Positions 1 to 10,505 of a stretch of 29,104 bases of DNA are shown here, piece by piece. The position numbers and the translations under genes were made by a program. The notes beneath the pieces were generated by a model. The model had not been told where the DNA came from and searched no databases. It was given only the letters and a program-made list of their open reading frames with translations. This stretch comes from Zygnema cylindricum. Taxonomy: Eukaryota > Streptophyta > Zygnematophyceae > Zygnematales > Zygnemataceae. The stretch spans positions 1 to 29,104 of the forward strand of contig JBBHKE010000926.1 in NCBI GenBank assembly GCA_037447655.1. Reading direction: 5' to 3'. Each line of letters begins with the position of its first letter. Position 1 is the stretch's first letter.

Positions 1-17
1 CTCTCCCTCTCTCTCCC

Positions 18-53
<36 letters not shown>

Positions 54-119
54 CCTCTCTCTCTCTCTCTCTCCCCCCCCCCCTCTCCCTCTCTCCTCTC
101 TCCTCTCCCCCCCTCTGTG
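1..119. repeat. CT-rich microsatellite at the left edge
   Basis: An almost pure pyrimidine tract made of CT and CCCTCT units with a C run. It lies in what should be an intron of the kinase gene, upstream of the exon at 564. It starts at base 1, so its true length is unknown. Confidence 0.95.
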
Positions 120-563
120 TCTCATGTCATGCACTTAGTCGTTGCTGTTTTTGTTGCATTACAAGTGTATCCATGCGATGGAAGACTCGTGAAAATTTGT
201 CACGCTAAACTTATTTGCATTGTTATCTTTCAGCTTTATGGAGTCATAACCGTATTCAAAAAAACATACAGGTCATATTTCAAAAGTGCCGAAAATGATT
301 TTTCTTTTTTTCTTTATGTTTGTGCATTCTGTCGGGAACCTCCTTCAGGGTGTAGTGTCTTCCTAACTATTTGTGCTGTTCTCCTAATCCCCCTCCTTCT
401 GGCCCGACCTCGTGTGTGAATAAAACCTCTTCGAGTGTGTCACATTCAGATCTTTACAAAATATTTTTCCGATAAACATTTTCTCCCATTCTCCACATTC
501 TCTTGTGTTTTTTTTCTCGTCTTTCGTCCAATTTTTGATTTATTAGCCATTTTGAACTTACAG
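120..563 (+). other. Intron of the kinase gene (5' part not visible)
   Basis: No exon of the kinase could be recognised here. The catalytic P-loop and the glutamate-bearing exon expected upstream are not encoded in this stretch. It ends with the acceptor TTACAG at 558-563. Open frames here have no family signature. Confidence 0.6.
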
Positions 564-3074
564 ATATGCATACATATTCCAGAACTTTGTGTTCCTCACT
601 CGTTTTGTGCAACACCGGAAGGGAGCCGTTGACCATCCGAATTCATTGCGGTTATCGGAACGATGTGTTTTTACGGACCGCATTTTTGCAAGTACTTCCA
701 TAGAACAAGGCCTTTTCTCACCGTTAGAATCTGCGGTATACAATGCGTGGTACGACCCCGTCTTGGAGTCTCTACCAAGTTTGGTGATTCTCTTACCTTA
801 TTTCTCTTTTTAAAGACCTTATTGACCTCATTGACTATATGACCAAAATGACTGCTGAATGAACAGCTTTTTGCTCGTAGCAGCAGCTTGTCTTTTGTTC
901 CTCCTGCTAATAAATACGTTGCTGAGAAAGAAATTATCCTTTTTTCTTTTAAACTGATTTTTTTTTGAAGTTGCATTGTGTCTGTTGGTCCATTCCTTCA
1001 CAAGTGATTAAACTTACCCTCATTGGAATTGGCTTCCAAGCTCTTTTCTGTTTAACCATTGATTCTTGTAGTTTATATTTTCTGTTTTTTCTGATGCAGC
1101 TTAACAGTATGATTGCCCAATGAGCTTTCACGCTCAGCTCTTGACAGTTTTTTATTTTTTTCTGTGATTATGAAAGAATAAACAGTGACCTCCCATTTCT
1201 CATGTTATAAGTTTTGTTATTGCAGGTACCAGACGCTTTTGTGTACTTGAGAGCAGATCCGACGATCTGTCACAACAGAATAATGAGAAGGTGAGAAAGC
1301 TAAGTGTTGCCATTTTTATCTGTGACCTTGTCTCATTTTTATCTTACTTGTATCTTTTTCTTTATCTTTGTCTATTGATATCTTCAAGCTTGACCAAATT
1401 TGTAGACAAACAGCAAATTTCTTATGGCTTTAAGCATTTGAGTTTCAGGGTTTTTTTCAAAGTTGGAGGAGTGGAATTTCTGAATGAGGAATTTGCCAAG
1501 TTTATCAAGCTTAAACAAGAGTTTTTCAAATGTAGCACTTTTTAAATCAAGCATTGATTGAACACCATAAGAATAAGAACGCCATTTTTACAATATAAAT
1601 GTTTATTAACTCCGCAAATATTAGTATTTTTTGTCTTTTGTGGAAGACGGCGAAATCACTGCCGAATTTGTTTTTCTCTTGCCGCTTAGGCTGTTTTTGA
1701 GTGCGATTACCTTCTGATAATCGATTTCTATGTGCCCTCTCTAGTTTAACATGTTAATTGTAGGCAATTGTTTACATAAGCTTCACTTAATCAAAGTCAC
1801 TTGTCACTTTAGAGAGAGAGAAAGAGAGAGAGAGACTATTCAAAACTGCCCCCTATATACAATGTTACTCTTGCAGAGCTCGATCGGAGGAGGCAGGAGT
1901 AGCCCTTGACTACTTGAAGACACTGCACTTAAAGCACGAGCGTTGGTTTTTACCAGAAGGAACAGGTAATTAAGCATTATTTATTGTTAGTTTTTATTTT
2001 TTTGTTTTATAACTAGAAAGAAATGAGGCTAAACTCTCCTTACATGTACCGTTCACAACAAAAACAATTTATGAATTGTGGAGAGTTCTTCATGCCTTCG
2101 TCAAAGTAGAAAAGGAACGTGAGGTGAAGAAATATCTCCACTAACACAGTATGTCTCTGTATTATGAGGGAAGTTATTTAACGTTCTGATTGTTTTACCT
2201 TTCCTTTCTCCCTTGCTGTCTCTCTCTCCCTCTCCCCCACACTCTCCCTCTCCCTCTCCCTCTCCCTCTCCCTCTCCCTCCCCCCTCCCCCTCTCCCTCT
2301 CCCTCTCCCTCTCCCTCTCCCTCTCTCCCTCTCCCTCTCCCTCGTATGTCTCTGTATTATGAGGGAAGTTATTTAACGTTCTGATTGTCTTTTACCTTTC
2401 CTTTCTCCCTTGCTGTTTCTCTCTCCCTCTCCCCCACACTCTCCCTCTCCCTCTCCCTCTCCCTCTCCCTCTCCCCTCTCCCTCTCCCCTCTCCCTCTCC
2501 CTCTCCCTCTCCCTCTCCCTCTCCCTCTCCCTCTCCCTCTCCCTCTCCCTCTCCCTCTCCCTCTCCCTCTCCCTCTCCCTCTCCCTCTCCCTCTCCCTCT
2601 CCCTCTCCCTCTCCCTCTCCCTCTCCCTCTCCCTCTCCCTCTCCCTCTCCCTCTCCCTCTCCCTCTCCCTCTCCCTCTCCCTCTCCCTCTCCCTCTCCGA
2701 CAAATCGCTGATTTTGCAAATGACTTAATGACCGTTAAATCGTTGTGATTTAGTTCTTTGGAAATCTTTGTGATTCACTTAGAATCTTTCTCATTTTCTT
2801 AGAATCTTTGTTACTTACTTCGAAAACAAATCTAGTTTTGTTCATCACATTATTTATTTATGTGAATGGTTTTTAAAATGCAGGTTTTTCTGGTCCCTCA
2901 TTAAAAGGTCATATGAAGGGGACTTACTCTCACAATGTTCTTGAAGGAAAACCATTTTTAGTATTGGATTGTAACGCACATGTGAAGATGGAAGAGTCGT
3001 CTTCTACAAGGGAGAATTTGATTCGACAAATCGCTGATTTTGCAAATGACTTAATGACCGTTAAATCGTTGTGA
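564..3074 (+). CDS. dNK: Deoxyribonucleoside kinase, C-terminal 187 residues (5' partial)
   Basis: Phosphorylates deoxyribonucleosides to monophosphates in the salvage pathway (dCK/dGK/TK2-type family). Four exons join in phase: 564-783, 1226-1290, 1877-1965 and 2884-3074, all with GT-AG introns. Exon 564-783 carries the YIFQN segment and [13 protein letters not shown], the counterpart of the family ERSVYSDR motif, then [14 protein letters not shown]. The second exon starts [12 protein letters not shown]. The LID region reads HNRIMRRARSEE, with the arginines that close over ATP phosphates, followed by LKHERWF (family KHExW). The last exon contains FLVLDCN and ends in VKSL with stop TGA at 3072-3074. 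The N-terminal P-loop and catalytic Glu lie left of the window. The residue pattern looks closer to plant and animal dNKs than to thymidylate kinase. Substrate preference cannot be read without the N-terminus. The last intron holds a copy of the final exon end. Confidence 0.88.
1801..1860. repeat. Short GA microsatellite in a kinase intron
   Basis: A run of GAGAGA-type sequence at about 1813-1836 lies 40 bp upstream of the exon at 1877. It is a purine-rich tract on the sense strand. Confidence 0.7.
2149..2480 (+). repeat. 195-bp tandem duplication in the last kinase intron
   Basis: The sequence starting GTATGTCTCTGTATTATG at 2149 recurs from 2344 with only a few changes. Each copy is a unique segment of about 70 bp followed by a CCCTCT tract. 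The first copy runs exactly to 2343, so the arrangement is a true tandem repeat with a period of 195 bp. Confidence 0.9.
2435..2697. repeat. CCCTCT hexanucleotide array
   Basis: About 260 bp of nearly perfect CTCTCC units on the sense strand of the kinase intron. Long open frames in all directions here (Ser-Pro, Leu-Pro, Glu-Gly, Glu-Arg repeats) are products of the repeat and are not genes. Confidence 0.97.
2698..2812 (+). pseudogene. Intronic copy of the 3' end of the last kinase exon
   Basis: Nearly identical to 3024 onward. It includes the last 16 codons (from RQIADFAN), the stop codon and about 65 bp of 3' UTR. It abuts the CCCTCT array and has no AG acceptor at its left edge, so as written it should not be spliced as an exon. 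The copies differ by only a few bases, which suggests a recent duplication. Confidence 0.88.
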
Positions 3075-3780
3075 TTTAGTTCTTTGGAAATCTTTGTGAT
3101 TCACTTAGAATCTTTCTGATATTCTTAGAATCTTTGTGATTTACTTAGAATCTTTCAAAACTGAGTCAATTGGGAACAATTGGGGTTGAAAGGTTTAGCC
3201 GCGAAATTATAATCTGAAGTTATGATAAATGTATAAATGCTTTTGAGGTAGAATGTTTTTTCTTTTTTGGAATAATGGATGGAATAACATTCTTGAGGAG
3301 AGGTTTGTACTTTAAAAGGATAAACTCTTTAGTTTTGTTGATTAGATTTTTCATATATTGTTTCATGGTTATAGAAAAGAGATATATTTTACAAATTATT
3401 TTTCCCTCGAAGCGCTACATGACGTCCACTTGTCCCTATTTTTTTATTATGTCAAACTGTTTTGGCATTAGTTAAATGTGATGTACATTTTTTTTTTACT
3501 AAACATATGGCCTTTTCTCTTTTTCTTCCCGTTTTGTCACTTTATGTTGAAGCATGAGGGTTGGTTTGTTTTTGTCTATTATATCACTTTTCGTGACATT
3601 TTGAGATGTTCTATAATTAGTAAACTTGATTATCACCAAACAAAGCTTTTACGTTTTTGAGTGTCGAAGTCCTTAAAATTCCATAATTTGGGATTGTTGT
3701 AGTTCTGGAAATATCATAATCACCACATTCTTTATAATATTTGTTTTAAGGGTAATATTCGGCAGTAACTACCCATTGTC
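3075..3780 (+). other. Kinase 3' UTR and AT-rich intergenic DNA
   Basis: Just after the stop are several degenerate copies of CTTAGAATCTTT. The rest is AT-rich with scattered short open frames of no recognisable family. No RNA gene was seen. Confidence 0.5.
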
Positions 3781-4200
3781 TTATTTCTTCTCTCTCGACC
3801 TGGAGTGAAGGGAGGAGGAACGAGGTGGAGGGTACAAGAAAGGGAAGGAGTGAACGGACAAGAGGGGCAAAAAGACAAAAAGAAAAGAGGACGGAAAAGT
3901 TGGGCGGGAGGGCAAGCTGGAGACTGGAAGTACGAATGGCGAAAGCACAAACGCAAGCGCACACGTATGTACATATGTATATGTACAGACATGACTTGAA
4001 TCCAAAGGTCCAGGGAGTCCTCCCCTGTGCCTTCTCGTTGCTTTTTACCATCAATATGTATTAGTTGCCCTTTAACTTGCGCAAGCCGCAACTCTTACAT
4101 GACGAAGCACGGTGGTGGATGACAGGTGGCTCCTCCCAGATCTTCCAGTGAGGGATCTAGTCCTCATCCACGATCTTCTGGGGTATGAACTTTAGTTTGT
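3781..4200. other. Purine-rich, GC-richer intergenic patch
   Basis: A GGAGG/AAAAG-rich segment (3781-3960) is followed by a small inverted repeat, TGTACATA/TATGTACA, at about 3969-3988, then sequence of more even composition to 4200. It stands out from the AT-rich flanks and may be a transposon remnant, but I recognise no domain in any frame. Confidence 0.4.
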
Positions 4201-4754
4201 TAGGGTTGTGGCGTCATGCATTGTAGGTACTTCCCTTTGTGTATAGTCATCTTTGGTAGGTTTGTTTTGTTTTGGTAGTTCTCAGTTAGCTTTGGTTTGC
4301 TTCTTTGGCTTTAGTCTTTAATTGTTATTCTTTCCTTTTTTTACTCCCTTTGTACCTTGATGGTTTTTTCCATCGCACTCTTTGCAATAAAGTTTGCAAT
4401 TCGTGATGACGCAACTGACGCCAAAACTCGAAAATTATTTAACATTGGGGTTTCGGGACACCGTAACTTCATGTATTATAGTGGACCGCAAAGACATATT
4501 TTTGATAGTATTAGCCATACGTGGGCCATACATGGGTTTTCCTTGGTTCAGCATGTGTTCGATGTCACTTAAAACAGGTGTCATGCCATAATTTTTGCTT
4601 CAAAACTGCAAATTTTGTTGGACAGTCACTTTAACAAGTTGCACGTCATCGTTAGTGCTCCAAAACTGAGGGGTATGTGCCCATGTAATCGAACTTAGGC
4701 TATAAAACTTCGTTTTGAAACAAAGTACAGCCTCCGTACAACCTTTCTGTTCCA
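4201..4754. other. Intergenic stretch with nothing recognisable
   Basis: AT-rich sequence. Short open frames around 4357-4591 show no family signature. Confidence 0.5.
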
Positions 4755-4756
4755 AT

Positions 4757-5031
4757 CATAGTTCAAAAGTAGGTGAAAGTAGGCCCATACAATATGCCTA
4801 TTGTATGTAAAACATACAATATGACCTTAAGACCCATATCGTATTCGGACCTATTCGGACCAATTAAAACATTCGGACCAAAAAAATTTATTTACACCGT
4901 CAGATTCGGACGATCGGACGGTCGCTGATCAAAGTAGCGATCTAAGAAGATCACATGAAAAGCCCATAACACAACTTACGATAAAAGCGCTGACTAAAGG
5001 CCTACCATAAAACGCATACTTTTGAACTATG
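4757..5031. mobile_element. MITE-like element, copy 1
   Basis: The ends form a terminal inverted repeat: CATAGTTCAAAAGTA on the left and TACTTTTGAACTATG on the right. A GTTCCA hexamer occurs at both outer borders (4749-4754 and 5032-5037) and may be a target-site duplication. Inside is a palindrome, ATTGTATGT AAA ACATACAAT, at 4800-4820, and a CGTCAGATTCGGACGATCGG block. It has no coding capacity, consistent with a non-autonomous DNA element. Confidence 0.78.
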
Positions 5032-5354
5032 GTTCCAGTGTTCGAAAACCAAAAGTCGTCACTTCAAAATCGTGACATTTGTAGGTACCAATAATTTTGT
5101 GACGATTTAATACTGTAGACGTCAGTTTTTTTGCGACATTGTACACTTCTAGGTTTTGTGACATTGTGACGTCATGTTTCGCTGTGACAGTGTCGATATC
5201 GCTAATTTTGGAACTGTACGCCATGGCTTCCAGATTTAGTTTTTTTTTTGTTTTCCCTCTCTCAACCTGTCTCCAATTTACGTGCAAACATGTTCAACAG
5301 CAAAAAAAAAAAACATCTTTCATTTCATACCAACACGTGTTTTAATGCCAACAA

Positions 5355-5400
5355 GAGGGAGAGAGGGAGAGGAGAGAGGTAGTGGGAGAGGGAGGGAGAA
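5355..5400. repeat. GGGAGA-type purine tract
   Basis: A short imperfect GAGAGGGAGA repeat in intergenic DNA. Confidence 0.7.
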
Positions 5401-5537
5401 AGCCATCGACGGTGTATACTTTATTTATCATTTATCAAAAACCAATGGCTGAGAGTGAAGTTTGTCACGTGTGGTTCCTTCGCCTTAAAAACGGGCCCTC
5501 GAGGTGATTAGGGTTTCAGTTTGATGACGATCTGTTG

Positions 5538-5707
5538 TGACGTGACGAGCTGGCGTAACGTGACGATTCGGCGTGACGTGACGAGATGGCGTGACGTGAC
5601 GATTTGGCGTGACGAGATGGCGTGACGTGACGAGCTGGAGTGATGTGAGGAGCTGGCGTGACGTGACTAGCTGGCGTGACGTGAGGAGTCGGCGTGACGT
5701 GACAGTC
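5538..5707. repeat. 18-bp TGACG minisatellite
   Basis: About nine diverged copies of TGACGAGCTGGCGTGACG in tandem. They hold 13 TGACG motifs on the plus strand. TGACG is the core recognised by plant TGA-type bZIP factors; any regulatory role here is inference. The array lies between the two MITE-like copies. Confidence 0.9.
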
Positions 5708-5745
5708 GCTAGCCAGCCCGGGAATGGATTGGCCGAACGCTGCGT

Positions 5746-6120
5746 CCATTCAAAAGTAGGTGAAAGTAGGCCCATACAATATGCCTGTTGTATGCAAAAC
5801 ATACAATATGACCTTAAGACCCATATTGTATTGGTCGCAAAATGAAAAAAAATAGTAACAGGGTTGAGTTGCACATTGAGTTGCACATCGATCGATAGAG
5901 AATTAAACGTCATGTCTAAATTTTGAAAAACATTCGGACAAAAAATTAATTTTCTGTGAGTTTTGAAGTATTTTTTATTTACACCGTCAGATTCGGACGA
6001 TCGGACGGTCGCTGATCAAAGTAGCGATCTAAGAAGATCACATGAAAAGCCCATAACACAACTTACGATAAAGGCAACTACAAAAGACCTACAATAAAAA
6101 CGCCTACTTTTGAACTATGG
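5746..6120. mobile_element. MITE-like element, copy 2
   Basis: Shares its first 80 bp and last 145 bp with copy 1, including a block near 5979-6079 that is almost identical. The right end, TACTTTTGAACTATGG, is intact; the left end has a slightly altered inverted repeat (CCATTCAAAAGTAGG). It is about 100 bp longer than copy 1 because of a different centre. GTCCA occurs at both borders (5744-5748 and 6120-6124). Confidence 0.78.
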
Positions 6121-6600
6121 TCCAGACTCATACAGGACACTCTCAAAAAATAATATCGAGGAGGATGCAAAATTTTGAAACAATGCCTTTTTCATTAGAA
6201 TGGTAATATGTGGTCGAGGAGGATGGAAAGGATTTGTAACTATATACCTTTAGAATAGTCAATAAGAAAATTTCGCTTGTCACATACCTTCTCTTATTTA
6301 CTTTAAAAAGCCAAAAAAAACGAAGCACAACTGCCTAAAAAATGCATCAATTTTCAAATCCACACGTTATGTGCCATACATTGTATATCATTCTCATCTC
6401 TTTTTAATAACATGCTAAAATGTCTCAAGAAACTAATCTATAAAAGGAGTTTTAACATTCCAAAACATTCCGAAGCCTTCAAGAACCTTTAAAAACCTTC
6501 GAAATATCTTCAAATTTCTTCAAAATTCTTCGTAGCCCCTCAAAATTCTTACTGCAAAACGCCAAAAACCGCATTCTCCGCATTCTTTACAGCCTATAGG
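6121..6600. other. AT-rich intergenic DNA
   Basis: Contains short runs such as ACCTTCGAAATATCTTC and CTTCAAAATTCTT repeated loosely near 6470-6550. No gene or RNA was recognised. Confidence 0.4.
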
Positions 6601-6604
6601 AATC

Positions 6605-6765
6605 CCCGCTGTCCAATTTCCTATAGGAGACGCCAATCGGAAGGTGGGAATCTTGCCTTTCAAACGCGACCGTCGATTAAAGATACGACAAGTGTCCATA
6701 GAGAAAAAACGTTTTAAGCGGCTAAAAAAACATAAACACTAATAAGGATACTCGGTGCACTCTCT
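6605..6765. repeat. Dispersed repeat, copy A
   Basis: Resembles 13300-13460 along its length. Shared landmarks are GGAAGGTGGGAATCTTG, CGACAAGTGT, GTTTTAAGCGGCTAAAAAA and AACACTAATAAGGATAC. It is probably a fragment of a transposable element family; no ends were found. Confidence 0.75.
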
Positions 6766-8531
6766 TTCTTTGCCTCCACTCTTGCAGAGACTTTTTCCAA
6801 TCGACCAGTGGCGGCGGTGGTCCAGTTGGGCTCGCATTTAAAAAAAAATGTCAAGGAAAAGTTTTCAACGCATTTCGAGCCGTACGATATCCAGCTGGTT
6901 CGAATCGGACAATTTAGATTTACTCCCCAGAGCCAGTGGGAACACTTTTGGATCGAAGGATAAATCAAACGACGATGTCGAGCCGTCAGATAGATCTGAC
7001 TCGAATCTGACGACTCAAAATTGTACTTTTATCTGTTTGACTAAAGACGTGGCCTAACCGCACTTGCCAGCTCCTGGCCAGCTAAAAATGTCGTGAAAAG
7101 ATTCTGCCACGTGTAAACGTGTACATGTCGCGTATCAGCGTCTGAAAGGTGTGCAACTTGTTTCCATTGCCTGTCCTATTGCGTACAAAGAAAAGACACT
7201 TTATTTCGTGCGATGCAAATGTTTGAACAAAAGTTACAAGCTGGCTTATTTTGTCTTGTCTCGAGCTACGATGTATGTAAACCTTTGCTAAATGAGCTAA
7301 TATGCTGTCCTCTTTAAAAGCGACAAAAAAAGTAACGCACGGTAACCAATCCTGAAAGTTGCCGCATTTAAGTTTGCGAATATCATTAGCGTATATGGTA
7401 TATTGCCGTACACCACTTATAATGTACCAAATTGCGCAACGCTGCTTCATAATCGAGCGTGCTAGATACGGAAACAAAAAGTCAACCAGGTTTCTCGGGC
7501 AGCAAATCGGCATCGGGAAGAAAAATTAAAACGAACGGTGAAGATTTTTCGAGAGCGTAGCCGACCGTCGTTTGCATGTTGACTTAAAACTTAAAACGGC
7601 CGACGCAAAAATCTTTAGGGTTTTGGCTCCATTGGCGGCCTTTGACGGGCAAACAATAATAAATTCCCCAATTTCGGTTGTCCGTACTATCCTAATATGA
7701 GTAATATCGGACTGCTAGCCATTAAATCATTAATTGTTCCAAAAAGCCACTATGGAGCTGAACCCCGAACGTCTGGAGTGTCAGCAAAATTCGTAGCCGT
7801 ACGATATCTGCCATATTCGAATCGGACGGTTCATATTTTTGCCACGACTCAAAACGTTGCCGAACGTTAATGGATCTGGAGACTCCGCGTAATCACATGT
7901 GACCTAAAATAATGAGCTTTCGCATTTCAGTACACGTGTCGCCAACTAGTTTTTCCTGTACTTTCAACTGTAACGGCTGTACCCGATTAGACTGCGCTGC
8001 ATAAATAAAATTTCCGTACACATGACTAATTTTCCGTACATATGCGCGATTCTGCTGAAAATTGCCCTACGTTTTACAGATGAACGAATCGGAGACGTCC
8101 ATTTTTCGATCGAAATTTTAATGATTTGGCGCACACTTGCGAATCGAAAGAAAGTGGAATCTGACGAGAATCTGTCACTTGTCCTATTCAGACTTTTCCA
8201 ACAGTATTTTGTCGTATTAGGTTGCAATTTCTGACGGTCGACCGAAATTTTGACCACTTAGAGAGAGCGATTTTTTGGAGCCGTCTTCCAAAAATTTACG
8301 ACTATCTTTTTTGAAACTATTAAAAACGCCCACTTTCTTAATTTTCGTAAAAGTTAAAAAACCAATCTTCTTTTTTAAAAACCACTTGCAAAGCAAAATC
8401 AGCTAATTTGTTTTTCTTTTGTGTTTTACTTTATTTAATAAAGTTAAAAGCGATTTTTTTTATTATATTTATTTATCGATCATTTTTCAATTTGGGAAGC
8501 ATTCGAAATTGCTAAGTGTGAGAAAACTAAA
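6766..8531. other. Intergenic, degraded repeat-like DNA
   Basis: Two segments around 6867-7060 and 7787-7910 share landmarks: AGCCGTACGATATC, TTCGAATCGGAC, ACTCAAAA and a trailing GACCTAA or GGCCTAA. They look like old copies of one element. A 143-codon minus-strand frame at 7082-7513 and a 97-codon frame at 7964-8257 have no recognisable domain. The last 300 bp before 8532 should hold the LysM promoter; it is AT-rich with TATA-like runs but no site I can assign. Confidence 0.5.
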
Positions 8532-10436
8532 ATGTCGACATTTGGCAAAAACATTAATTTTCGACCGTTGAATTTTTTTTACACGTGGCAAATTATTTTA
8601 TTTACACTTGTCATCCATCCATTGGCTCAAGATGCACCACCTCGTAAGTAACCCAAAAAAAAAAAAACAATTTATGAAGCAAAGTTCTATTGATTCCCCA
8701 AAATGTCACCATATTTTGTTTCAACATTTTTTTTTTCCTTCTTGGTTTTGTATGTTAGGGTATTTGTTTTTTGTTCCCCAGCTTCCCCAATTTTCTATGT
8801 GATTTTTTTTCTTTTGTGTTTCTTCTTCTTTTTTTTCGCGATTTTTTTGTGTTTTTTTTAAGTTTTATTTTTTGCGTGTGTGTGCGTTGTGTGTGTTTTT
8901 ATTTGCGTTGTATTCGTTATTTTTTCCAGCCGAGAGTGACGGCTTCTATGACGACAGTTTGCGTTTTACGGTTCCGTTGAACGGTTTGACATGCGAAGAA
9001 ATCGCTCAACGGAATCAGTTGCCTCTAGCGGACCTCCTCTACATTAATTCTGTAAACTCTCTTTCCCTCCACTCATACCCAATTAATAATTACACCCAAT
9101 TATTAAATACACCCAATTGTTAAATACACCTAATTATTAAATACACCCAATTAATATTTACACCCAATTATTAAATACACCCAATTGTTAAATACACCCA
9201 ATTAATAATTACACCCATATTATTAAATACACCCAATTGTTAAATACACCCACTTATTAAATACACCCAATTAATAATTACACCCGATTAATATATGCAC
9301 CCAATTAATATATACACCCAATTGATTATTTCACCCAATTATTAAATACATGCAACTAATACCAATGAATAATTATACCCAATTATGGCCAATTATTCCA
9401 AAAAATGTCCAGTTATTCCAAATAATGACTAATTATTCCCAATTCACATTCCCAAAAATAAAATTTACCCAAGTATACCCAGTTATACCCAATCGCACCC
9501 ATTTATTATTCCCGATAATCTCAAATTGTACCTAAAAAATTCTTCTAATTGTCCCAATTTTCAGCAAATTTCTAAAATCATTGTCATTTGTCTCAAATTT
9601 TTCATCGGTCTCTATTTTATTCTTATTTTTATTTATTTTGTTTTTGTTTTTGTTTTTGTTTTGATTCCGTTTTTTTTTTTTTTTTTCCTTTCCTTTTTTT
9701 CAGGAAACTTTACAAAATAAGTGTGGATTGGTGACCGATCCAAAAACAATATCGGAAGGAACGATTGTCGATATTCCGACTCGAGAAACCGAAAATAGTG
9801 TTCCTTGTAACGTGGTTTATACCACTTTGGAGGTAATAAAAATAAAAACTACAAAATCATTTTAATAAATCCTAATATTGATGAGAAATCAAATCTTTTC
9901 AAATATGGTTTTTTTTCCTTTTATTGTTTCCTTAAAATTGCCGAATTCTTGAGAAATTAACGAACTATTCGAAAATTATTGTGAAATCGAGGAAAAAATG
10001 TTGAAATTTTCTCGCAAATGTTGAATTTTCGACAATATTTACGAAGGAAAACAAAACTAATTATGAAATTATTGCAAAAAATAAAACTAGTAAGGAGATT
10101 GTTGTGCAATTGAGGAAGTACTTTATGATTTTTGTTATGAGTTGCGAATCGTAAAATGATCAAGAAACTATTTCAGGAAAGAATCTAAGAATCGACAATT
10201 TTTTTTTGGAAAATTGTCATGAAATCAATAATATTTCTGTGATATTATTGCAAAACCGGTAAATTTGTTTGTGAAATTCTCAAAAACTTCTGAAGTTTTT
10301 TTGTAAAATTATGGAGAATCGAAAAATCATATATCGCGAAATTTGAGGAGTTACCTACGAATTTGGAAATTCACACTATTTTAACTTGACAATATTTCCA
10401 CAGTGTATGTAGTGTGAATTCTAATCATATATACGC

Positions 10437-10505
<69 letters not shown>

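Noticed and set aside
2190-2748. Several overlapping open frames of over 60 codons (Ser-Pro, Leu-Pro, Glu-Gly, Glu-Arg repeats)
   Set aside because: They are translations of the CCCTCT array in different frames and lie in a kinase intron.
3732-4091. A 119-codon minus-strand frame
   Set aside because: Its composition follows the purine-rich tract on the other strand, and no domain is visible.
6890-6915. tRNA-like B box (GGTTCGAATC)
   Set aside because: No A box at the right distance and no acceptor stem; the same sequence recurs in a repeat near 7820.
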